A stretch of 64,000 nucleotides of DNA from UBA7683 sp964397855 (GTDB lineage: Bacteria; Patescibacteriota; Saccharimonadia; Saccharimonadales; UBA7683). The stretch spans positions 49,983 to 113,982 of the forward strand of contig CAYNKQ010000002.1 of assembly GCA_964397855.1 (NCBI GenBank), read 5' to 3'. A program made the position numbers and the translations under genes. Shown here piece after piece: positions 53,173 to 59,436 of the stretch. The notes beneath the pieces are model-generated. The model ran no database searches, was not told the origin of the DNA, and saw nothing but the letters and a program-made list of their open reading frames with translations. How positions within the stretch are numbered: position 1 is the stretch's first letter; the number at the start of each line of letters is the position of its first letter.

Positions 53173-53748
53173 ATGTCTTTCGACCTGCTCATCAGCAATG
53201 CCAAGGCTGCCGCCGAGGCCGACTTCGACACCATGCTGGGCCAGATGCTGCTCCCGCTCGACGCGATCAAGAACAGCACCGACCCCATGGACATCAAGAC
53301 GGCCAAGCTGCGCCCGCTGCACGCCGCCCTCACCGGCGTCGTCGACAGCAGCACCACGGCCGGCACGGCCACCGGGCCCAACGCGGACGAGGTGAACCTC
53401 ATCATCGAGGCGGCGACCCGTGTGCTCCCGACGCTCAGCCTCGCTGAGTGCAAGGTGCGCCAGGGCTTCGCCGTCCGACTCATCACCGGTGACATCAACG
53501 TCACCAACGGTGGTGAGATCCAGGAGATCGCCGAGGCCCGCAGCAAGCTCGCCCAGGCCGACGTGGAGGTCCGCAACGCGAACACGGCCAAGGCCACCGC
53601 GGAGCAGGAAGCCACCGATGCCAAGGCCCGTGTCGCCGCACTCGAGGCGCTCCTCCGCCGCACCAAGTCCGCCATCAAGTCCGGCGGTCTCGGCGGCGAG
53701 GGCATCCGCGACGCGGCGATCCTCAACGAGATCAAGGCCGCCGTCTAG
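53173..53748 (+). CDS. GC-rich cassette gene 1, helical protein of unknown function
   Basis: The 191-aa protein uses almost only G/C-ending codons, unlike its neighbours. It is predicted helical: residues 1-60 compact (FDTMLGQMLLPLDAIKNSTD), a middle beta part (VRQGFAVRLITGDINVTNGG), and a coiled coil from about 118 (EIAEARSKLAQADVEVRN). A short helix closes it. AGGAG lies seven bases before the ATG. No family or signal peptide is recognised. A GC-rich hairpin follows at 53821-53867. The base composition suggests transfer from a high-GC organism. Confidence 0.7.
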   Translation: MSFDLLISNAKAAAEADFDTMLGQMLLPLDAIKNSTDPMDIKTAKLRPLHAALTGVVDSSTTAGTATGPNADEVNLIIEAATRVLPTLSLAECKVRQGFAVRLITGDINVTNGGEIQEIAEARSKLAQADVEVRNANTAKATAEQEATDAKARVAALEALLRRTKSAIKSGGLGGEGIRDAAILNEIKAAV

Positions 53749-53820
53749 GCAGCCAAGATCTCGTCACGAGGGGCGAAGTACACGAAGGCAGTGCAGTAGT
53801 ACAGCAGTATGGGGAAGGTC

Positions 53821-53867
53821 GAGAGGACCGTGGAACGAGCGCTTCATGCGCACGACCACGGCCTCTC
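53821..53867 (+). terminator. GC-rich hairpin after cassette gene 1
   Basis: GAGAGGACCGTGG (53821-53833) pairs with CCACGGCCTCTC (53856-53867) with one bulged A; GCGC-TTCAT-GCGC lies within. There is no U-run, as is common for terminators of high-GC organisms. Confidence 0.5.
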
Positions 53868-53923
53868 GGCACAACCCATGTATGTCGAAATAAGTACTTA
53901 TCATAAATCAGATCAAAACCGAG

Positions 53924-53960
53924 CTATATCCGGTGGCTTTTTGATCTCGGCTTCTAAGAG
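53924..53960. repeat. Inverted repeat between cassette 1 and the next gene
   Basis: AGATCAAAA and TTTTTGATCT flank a GC-rich centre. It may end transcription of the minus-strand gene at 54010. Confidence 0.4.
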
Positions 53961-54009
53961 CCGCATCTCAGTGATAAGACATTCTCTCTTCAGACTCATA
54001 CACCCGAGC

Positions 54010-54402
54010 TCACTTACTGGCAAGCGAGTTCTGTGCTTGTGGCTGAGCGAAAACTTCTTCGTCAACTACCGCAACAACTTCGGGGCGAACCATAGCAGCA
54101 GCGCAGGTAATATTCGCAGCCTCCCGAAGTACTCGAGCATAGTTACCAGTCTCACAGATACCGCTTCCACAGCTCCCTACTTGTTCTGTTTTAGCTTCAA
54201 GGTAAGCCGATTCGTTATCAACTAACATGCTCGTGATGTACCGGGCTGGAATAGATCGATTGTTCGTACAACCCGTGGCTTGGCAGTTCATAATAATACC
54301 TATCTCCGTAAAAACACCCTCTTGGGGGGCGGCTTCGTCAGAACCAAGGCCTGAAGCGGTCTCTTTGCGTCTCAAAAATTTTAGTGGTCTTGGTAGCTTC
54401 AT
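54010..54402 (-). CDS. Hypothetical cysteine-containing protein
   Basis: The 130-aa protein has a basic start (MKLPRPLKFLRRKETASG), then MNCQATGCTNN and GSCGSGICETGN with five cysteines in two clusters, and an Ala/Gln-rich end. The Cys pairs could bind a metal or form disulfides. Base composition is like the AT-rich chromosome, not the cassettes. A TAAAAT box lies seven bases from the ATG. No family is recognised. Confidence 0.5.
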   Translation of the reverse strand: MKLPRPLKFLRRKETASGLGSDEAAPQEGVFTEIGIIMNCQATGCTNNRSIPARYITSMLVDNESAYLEAKTEQVGSCGSGICETGNYARVLREAANITCAAAMVRPEVVAVVDEEVFAQPQAQNSLASK

Positions 54403-54457
54403 TCATCATATTTTATCACATCTTAGTTGCTTTATACACAACTTCAGTGCTTTAGAG

Positions 54458-54486
54458 TTGACTTTTTACAATACTTATGCTAATCT
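54458..54486 (+). promoter_or_regulatory. Promoter of the coiled-coil gene
   Basis: TTGACT (54458-54463), 17 bases ending TGC, TAATCT (54481-54486). Its spacer shares ACTTATGC with the promoter at 36384. Confidence 0.7.
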
Positions 54487-54504
54487 AGTTGCTAGGACCA
54501 CTAA

Positions 54505-54543
54505 AATGGTGTCAAATAAAAATAACAAAAGGAAACAAAAATG
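54505..54543 (+). CDS. 12-codon leader frame overlapping the next start
   Basis: ATGGTG begins a frame MVSNKNNKRKQK whose TGA overlaps the next ATG (ATGA). It begins about 12 bases after the expected transcription start. It could couple translation to the downstream gene, or be chance. Confidence 0.3.
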
Positions 54544-55557
54544 AGCGAAACAGCAACCATAACTCCAGATGTTGATACAAGCGTAGAAACATCAGTAGTA
54601 GAAGCAGCCGTAACTGACGGTGAAGTATTTGCACCTGTAAGTGCAGAGTTTCATGATGTAAGCGAAGCCGAAACGGAAGAACCAACCGGTAAGACTCCCT
54701 TTCTTGCTCGTGCCGCACTCCGTGTTGCATCAATAGCACAGAGCATTAATCAAACTGCCGAGAGCACCGGAAGTAGACTGGCCGAAAACCGTACCGTTGG
54801 AGAAGTATTCAGTGATGTCAAAGATTCAGCCAGTGAACTACGCAAGGGTGTATCTACCTATGCCAAGCAAGAAGCCAACCGACAGAGTGCACGCGCTGCC
54901 GAATTTGTTGACAAGAAGGTTGAGAACGGCGTAATAAGAGTAAAACTGTTCGGTAAAGCCGCGTTAAAAAATATCGTAAAGGTTGGCTTAAGCATTGATG
55001 CCAAAGCAGGCGAAGTGGCCGACAAAGTAGTTACAGGGCTTGATAATACTGGGAAAAAGATAGAACAACGCTCTAAGGAAAAGAAGATCCATAAAGAACG
55101 TCGGAAGCAGCACAAAGCAAACATGGAAGAGCTACGCCAGCAAGAGGCTCAAGAAGCTCAAGCTGCAAGAGATGCTGCCCGTGAAGCTCAGAAAGCTGCA
55201 TACGAAAAAGCTATCGCAGATGCCCGTGCTCAGCGTATTGAAGATGCCAAGAAAGCTGCTATCAACAAAGCTCAGCGACAGGCTCGAAACAAAGCGTGGC
55301 GTGAAAGTAAGATTAAGAGTGCTCAACAAGGTCTCCGTGTTGCGAAAAGCCTCGGTGGGGTTGCCTTCAACACTGGCGTAAGTCTTGTTGAAACTACTAA
55401 AGCTGCTGCCGATGAACGTAAGACGGAATACCACAAGAGTCGTGCCAAAGCTGCTAAACGACGCCTGCAGGCACATCAAGACAAACTTGCAAAACCTGGC
55501 GAAACTTATAGTATAAGGGTAAATGTTGAAGACGGTCGTTCAGAAGAAGAACTGTAA
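54541..55557 (+). CDS. Long coiled-coil protein, unknown
   Basis: The 338-aa protein has an acidic, Thr/Val-rich start (1-50), helices without membrane segments, and a highly charged Ala/Lys/Arg/Gln helix from about 170 to 320 (QEAQEAQAARDAAREAQKAA), probably a long coiled coil. AAAGGAAA precedes the ATG. It is followed 26 bases later by a DUF5663-like gene, probably in one transcript. A filament, spacer or envelope-scaffold role is possible; this is inference. Confidence 0.65.
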   Translation: MSETATITPDVDTSVETSVVEAAVTDGEVFAPVSAEFHDVSEAETEEPTGKTPFLARAALRVASIAQSINQTAESTGSRLAENRTVGEVFSDVKDSASELRKGVSTYAKQEANRQSARAAEFVDKKVENGVIRVKLFGKAALKNIVKVGLSIDAKAGEVADKVVTGLDNTGKKIEQRSKEKKIHKERRKQHKANMEELRQQEAQEAQAARDAAREAQKAAYEKAIADARAQRIEDAKKAAINKAQRQARNKAWRESKIKSAQQGLRVAKSLGGVAFNTGVSLVETTKAAADERKTEYHKSRAKAAKRRLQAHQDKLAKPGETYSIRVNVEDGRSEEEL

Positions 55558-55583
55558 AAATAAACAAAAGGAACACAAATATT

Positions 55584-55877
55584 ATGATAACTATTGATCA
55601 AACTACTCTCAAAGAACTTGGCATAGAACTTGGCGACGCAACAGATGAGTTTCTTACTCACCTCGAAGCCCAGTTAGAAGAACGAGTTGGTGCAGCACTT
55701 ACAGAACTACTTGATGACAGCCAAGTTAAAGAGCTTCTTGCGCTCACCGAAGCTGGCAACGAGGATGCCACTCAAGCTTGGATTGCAGCCAACGTACCAG
55801 ACTATAAAGATGTTGTTCAAGATGAAGTAGATATCCTACTTGGAGAAATCGCTCAAAGCGGTGAAACAACTGCATAG
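55584..55877 (+). CDS. DUF5663-like small acidic protein
   Basis: The 97-aa acidic helical protein (LKELGIELGDATDEFLTHLE, then ELLDDSQVKELLALTEAGNE, and IAANVPDYKDVVQDEVDILL) matches the pattern of DUF5663 as I know it from Patescibacteria. The function is unknown. AAAGGAACAC precedes the ATG. A perfect terminator follows. Confidence 0.6.
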   Translation: MITIDQTTLKELGIELGDATDEFLTHLEAQLEERVGAALTELLDDSQVKELLALTEAGNEDATQAWIAANVPDYKDVVQDEVDILLGEIAQSGETTA

Positions 55878-55897
55878 AGGACCCCCTGGCCCACCCT

Positions 55898-55922
55898 AAA
55901 GCACTCCTGCAGGAGTGCTTTT
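55898..55922 (+). terminator. Intrinsic terminator
   Basis: AAAGCACTCC-TGCA-GGAGTGCTTTT, a 10-bp perfect stem with U-run. It overlaps the stop of the convergent minus-strand gene and could serve both strands. Confidence 0.85.
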
Positions 55923-56484
55923 AGATGTGCGCAGGGACAAATGGTTCGGCCGTGCTGTGATCTGCTACTGGCATGAATTTGTCTCTGACGGCCTGAAAGC
56001 CTTGCCTGACTACATCGATTGCGCTCGGGGACTCTTGGCCAGCTGGTTGGAGTTCGAATGAATCATACATGCGTGCTGCTGCATAGGCTGTTGCGGCCCA
56101 GCCGCCTACCCAAAGCCCAGCTGCAAGCGCGCCAGGCGCTGCAACGACCCCCACAGTAGTTACAACTGCTCCTGTAACCGCAATAGCTGCGCCACCAAGA
56201 TAACGGCCTACTCGAGTAAGACGAGCTTCTCGAGAGGTTCCTGCTTCTGATGTTTCTGGAAGTTCGTGAGCGTGTTTAAATGCTCTGTAGCCGCCATAGC
56301 TCAGGGCCGAGCCAAAACCCGCTACCGCTAAACCAAAAACGGGGTTCAACGGGGTGACAAGTGCTCCAAATGCTGCTACTTTTGCTCCATCCGTTGCAAG
56401 CCATGCACCTAAAACACCGAAACCAAGTCGTTTTAAGCGATTTGGAGAGTGCTGTTGTTCAATCTGATGTTCTTGGGTTTCCAT
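55921..56484 (-). CDS. Membrane protein, unknown
   Basis: The 187-aa protein has a Gln/His-rich start, four hydrophobic, Ala/Gly-rich segments (FGVLGAWLATDGAKVAAFGA, FGLAVAGFGSALSYGGY, AAIAVTGAVVTTVGVVAAPG, AAGLWVGGWAATAYAAA) and a polar C-terminus. No family is recognised. A TTTACAT-N6-ATGTAAA palindrome (56498-56517) lies 13 bases upstream of the ATG, overlapping the likely promoter, and could be an operator. Confidence 0.6.
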   Translation of the reverse strand: METQEHQIEQQHSPNRLKRLGFGVLGAWLATDGAKVAAFGALVTPLNPVFGLAVAGFGSALSYGGYRAFKHAHELPETSEAGTSREARLTRVGRYLGGAAIAVTGAVVTTVGVVAAPGALAAGLWVGGWAATAYAAARMYDSFELQPAGQESPSAIDVVRQGFQAVRDKFMPVADHSTAEPFVPAHI

Positions 56485-56497
56485 ATTAGATACTATT

Positions 56498-56517
56498 TTT
56501 ACATCAAATTATGTAAA
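56498..56517. promoter_or_regulatory. Possible operator palindrome
   Basis: TTTACAT and ATGTAAA, a perfect 7-bp inverted repeat with a 6-base spacer, immediately upstream of the minus-strand gene starting at 56484. Confidence 0.4.
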
Positions 56518-56594
56518 AAAGCAAATCTAATCTGTTATTATGCTTATACTTACAGAATAAACGCTTATTCTTGACAAACTTATGTTATAAAGTA

Positions 56595-56623
56595 TTGACA
56601 TATTTAATGTTTTGTGATAAACT
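56595..56623 (+). promoter_or_regulatory. Promoter of putative RNA / second GC-rich cassette
   Basis: TTGACA (56595-56600), 17 bases, TAAACT (56618-56623). Transcription would begin near 56630. A second TTGACA at 56572 lacks a good -10 partner. Confidence 0.65.
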
Positions 56624-56629
56624 GAATCC

Positions 56630-57053
56630 ATCATCGTTTTGCGGCAACTGTGAGGTGGAGAACTCTCAGCTAGCCTGTAAAGGATTAGCGGTGAGTACCT
56701 ATTACAAATTACGTATCGACCATCAGAGTTATCTGATGGGCTTTGTCGTATTTAGGAACTCATAGCGCGAAGCGAAGTGGCCTATAAAGCCGCTCATGTG
56801 AGGAACATTAACAAGTTACGGGTATATAACAACATATTGTCATATACTCAGTCAAATCATTACAGTGTATAACTTTTTGCTACCCAGAAACTTTTGGGGG
56901 CGGAGATGTGTTTAGCTGAGCTAGTTCTAGTATTTGCCGCAAACGAATCTAAGACTGCCTCGACGCTAAGCACTTCTCTGCTCCCACGAGCTGTTCTCTA
57001 TTTAATAGATGAACGCCTGGTAGTAGCAGAACGATAACTCGGTGCTCTTTTTA
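56630..57053 (+). ncRNA. Putative ~425-nt structured RNA of unknown class
   Basis: The region between a good promoter and a U5 run (57048-57052) has no supported gene but strong structure. CCATCAGA-GTTA-TCTGATGG lies at 56720-56739. A 21-nt arm (56896-56916) pairs with 56965-56985 with three wobbles and one mismatch around a 48-nt loop. GTTCT/AGAAC (56993-57032) is enclosed by CGAG/CTCG before the U-run. CCCAGAAACTTTTGGG just before the long arm offers an alternative pairing, as in riboswitches. It lacks the RNase P core sequence and a tmRNA tRNA-like end. If transcription reads through, it is the leader of the gene at 57281. Confidence 0.45.
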
Positions 57054-57280
57054 AGATGCACTCGAACAAAACATACACTCTATGGTTTATTTAGTTGTAA
57101 ACTCTGTTTCACTTCGATTGTTCTGTACTTTTGATTCGTACTCATAGCCTTTACCCAAAGGAGTAGCAAGAGAGTAATTTTCACACTCATTATTGTGAGG
57201 ATTACTGCCTTGCTGCTCCTTACCTGGGGGATGCAGCCGGTCTTCGGACCTACACCATCCACCAGGAGTTGGGAGAAATT
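57054..57280 (+). other. Spacer and leader before cassette gene 2
   Basis: AT-rich until about 57190, then GC-rich. TCACA/TGTGA near 57181-57198 and a GGTC-TTCG-GACC tetraloop hairpin (57239-57250), closed by GGATG/CATCC, precede AGGAGTTGGGAG. The sequence CCACCAGGAG is shared with the leader at 53160. Confidence 0.5.
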
Positions 57281-57652
57281 ATGCGACGTTTCAATGCGGG
57301 ACAGGCGGCACTGGGTGCTCTGTTGCTGGCGATCTTCACGGTCGTCGTCAACCGGGCCGAGAGCTACCGCAACTGGCACCCCGATGCCTTCACGGGCTGG
57401 ACCCTCTTCGGGTTCTTCCTGTTGTTGGTCGGGGCCGGGATCACCGCGGTCTTGATCGTGATGTCCGTCAAGGGCGACGCGGTCTGGACCACGCCGTTGG
57501 CGTTCGTCATCGGTCTGATCACGGGAGTCGGTTCGGTGTTCTTCTTCCAGAAGGTCGACATCCGTTGGCAGGAGGCCCTCGTGGGACTCCTCGTCTTCGG
57601 TCTGGTCGGAGCGTTGTTCGCTTCGATCGTCTATCTCTGCGGAAGGCGCTAG
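57281..57652 (+). CDS. GC-rich cassette gene 2, four-helix membrane protein
   Basis: The 123-aa protein has four membrane segments (GALLLAIFTVVVN, FGFFLLLVGAGITAVLIVMS, LAFVIGLITGVGSVFFF, VGLLVFGLVGALFASIVYL) and short loops (RAESYRNWHPDAFTGWT). Codons nearly all end in G or C. The ATG at 57281 has GGGAG eight bases upstream. The family is not recognised. It lies in front of the lipoprotein gene, 209 bases apart, both in the GC-rich island. Confidence 0.7.
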   Translation: MRRFNAGQAALGALLLAIFTVVVNRAESYRNWHPDAFTGWTLFGFFLLLVGAGITAVLIVMSVKGDAVWTTPLAFVIGLITGVGSVFFFQKVDIRWQEALVGLLVFGLVGALFASIVYLCGRR

Positions 57653-57861
57653 CCACGAAGTAATCACTTGGGAAAGTGGCGGTTAAAATCCGTTTTAATA
57701 AGTTCCCTAGCTCGCCAATGTGGAAGGGCTACCCGGTTTAACCGGAGAAATTGTGAGAAAAACATCCGACTGATCATCGGCGGCTCACAAACCACAACCA
57801 AGGGGTTCGTTAGTCACCTCGCCGTCCGGCAAAGACTAGAGTCGCAGCAAGGAGGTAACCC
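57653..57861 (+). promoter_or_regulatory. Structured GC-rich leader of the lipoprotein gene
   Basis: The palindrome CCGGTTTAACCGG is at 57733-57745. TTGTGAG (57751-57757) pairs with CTCACAA (57784-57790). ACCTC at 57816-57820 is complementary to the GAGGT of the ribosome-binding site (57852-57856), so the site can be hidden. Confidence 0.4.
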
Positions 57862-59109
57862 ATGCTCAAGCGACTCCTGGCCACCCTCTTTGTGGTGGCT
57901 CTCACGATCGGCCTCACGGCCTGCCTCTCGCCCAACGGTGAGAAGGCGACTTCCAACCGACCCTGCAAGGAGGTCCAGACGGACCTCAAGGCGGCGAAGA
58001 AGGAAGCAACCAAGCGGGCTGGTACGCCCGCCGAGAAGGACGCCAACAAGAAGGTGTCCGTGCTCGAAGAAGAGCTGAAGTTGTGTGACGACGGGAGCGA
58101 TCCCACCACGACGACCAGCACCACCACGACCACCGCTCCGGCGGTGGACGACGGTGATGTCACCGTCGAGGTGGACACCGCCTCACTCAAGGATCTGTTC
58201 GAAGATCCTGTGGCAGCTGACGAACTGGCCTTCGGGTCGGAGGCGGAAGCCGCCATGGTGGGTGCTCCGGAGGAGCGGGGCGAAGCGGCCCACAGCCGCG
58301 AGACCCTCAAGACGCCGGAGCAACTCGTCGAGTGGCTCAAGTCCAACGACCCTCGGGCCAAGCCGGTCCTCGACCGGGTCACGCTCGCCATCACCGCCGA
58401 GTGCGGCGCAGCGGACGTGAAGGTGCACCTCGAAGACGGCCAGGGATGGCTGCTCATGGTGGTGCTCCCCCCGAGCCAGATCCAGGGAACCTCGTACTTC
58501 GTCGATGGTCAAGCAGCGATCTCGGAACACTGGCGCACCGCCGGCGACCGAGACGCTCACTGGCTGCCCGTGTGCACCCAGGGCCCGAACAAGGGCAAGA
58601 TCGTCGCGAACGGAATGGTTCGAGCGGACTGCGGCAACGGGGCCGACAAGCCCAAGATCCGCATCATCCGGCCTGACACGCCGGAAGCTCCGCCCGTCAC
58701 CTGCCCGCCGTGGATCCCGGGGGTCAACCCCCCGCCCGGCTGCCCCAAGGAGGAGCAGACGGAGGATCAGCAGCAGAACGGTGGCCGTCCGGTTCACGGT
58801 GGCTGTCAGCAGGCGAACTGTGGTGACCCCGGTCCCACGGTCGATGGCAACGGGAACCCCATCCCGGAACCGAACCTGCCCAACCCCTACATCCCGCCCT
58901 CGGGCGGAGGTGGCACTACTACCACCGCACCCGCGCCCACCCCTGGTGGATACGGAGGCACCGGCAGTGGCGGGTCGACGCCGGGAGGCAGCACGTGCTC
59001 CGGCACAACCTGCACCACCACCCCTGGTGGCCCCACTGGACCCGTCGTCACCGTTCCCGGTGAAGGCGGGGGCACGGGCCCTCACACCACGGACCCTGGG
59101 GGGTTCTGA
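57862..59109 (+). CDS. GC-rich cassette gene 3, lipoprotein with Thr/Pro/Gly linkers
   Basis: The 415-aa protein has a lipoprotein signal (MLKRLLATLFVVALTIGLTA then Cys21). A charged helical part follows, then a TTTTSTTTTTAP linker, a central globular domain (about 110-290, LVEWLKSNDPRAKPVLDRV, VKVHLEDGQGWLLMVVLPP), a Cys/Pro segment (CPPWIPGVNPPPGCP), and a C-terminus of Gly/Pro/Thr repeats. Thr-rich linkers of this kind are typical of high-GC Actinobacteria, especially Acidimicrobiia. A perfect AGGAGG lies upstream. No domain is named. Codon use differs sharply from the chromosome. Confidence 0.75.
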   Translation: MLKRLLATLFVVALTIGLTACLSPNGEKATSNRPCKEVQTDLKAAKKEATKRAGTPAEKDANKKVSVLEEELKLCDDGSDPTTTTSTTTTTAPAVDDGDVTVEVDTASLKDLFEDPVAADELAFGSEAEAAMVGAPEERGEAAHSRETLKTPEQLVEWLKSNDPRAKPVLDRVTLAITAECGAADVKVHLEDGQGWLLMVVLPPSQIQGTSYFVDGQAAISEHWRTAGDRDAHWLPVCTQGPNKGKIVANGMVRADCGNGADKPKIRIIRPDTPEAPPVTCPPWIPGVNPPPGCPKEEQTEDQQQNGGRPVHGGCQQANCGDPGPTVDGNGNPIPEPNLPNPYIPPSGGGGTTTTAPAPTPGGYGGTGSGGSTPGGSTCSGTTCTTTPGGPTGPVVTVPGEGGGTGPHTTDPGGF

Positions 59110-59140
59110 CAACGGGGAAAGCTCGTCTGTACAGCTACCT

Positions 59141-59265
59141 TTCGGGGTAAACCAGACTGGTCACTTCGGTGACTAACAACTAAATATAACCCGGAGTGAG
59201 TGACCTTCAGGCGACTGGAGGAGTTCGATTGGTTATCGACGGTGCGGGGGCCTGTCCCCCGCACC
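59141..59265 (+). terminator. GC-rich hairpins after cassette gene 3
   Basis: A UUCG tetraloop hairpin (GTCACTTCGGTGAC, about 59160-59173) is followed by a perfect 10-bp stem GGTGCGGGGG (59241-59250) / CCCCCGCACC (59256-59265), loop CCTGT. No U-run follows. Confidence 0.65.
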
Positions 59266-59347
59266 ACACTCACCACTTAACCTGTACTTTGTAATGATTT
59301 GACTGAACGTAGCTTGGTTCCTTGATGACGTTTTTATACGGCATGAT

Positions 59348-59394
59348 GAACCTTAATAATTTGGTACCGAAGTGGTTGTAATTTTTTAAGGTTC
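59348..59394. promoter_or_regulatory. Inverted repeat overlapping the promoter of the DUF11 gene
   Basis: GAACCTTAA (59348-59356) and TTAAGGTTC (59386-59394) form a perfect 9-bp inverted repeat. The right half lies in the spacer of a TTGTAA (59376-59381)-18-TATATT (59400-59405) promoter. It may be an operator. Confidence 0.45.
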
Positions 59395-59436
59395 ATTTAT
59401 ATATTAATTTCGAGTAATCGAAGAAAGGAAATGTTT

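Noticed and set aside
56896..57053. tmRNA
   Set aside because: GCCGCAAACGAA resembles a tag start and the size fits, but there is no tRNA-like acceptor pair, no T-arm consensus, and the frame runs 34 codons instead of about 10.
56630..57053. RNase P RNA or 6S RNA
   Set aside because: The P4-core sequence (GAGGAAAGTC-type) and ACAGAA are absent, and there is no 6S-like central bubble in a long continuous stem.
57080..57667. Minus-strand 195-codon frame in GC-rich island 2
   Set aside because: It is an antisense shadow of the four-helix membrane protein; high GC leaves long frames open on both strands. The same applies to 53121-53735, 57810-58457 and 58183-59112.
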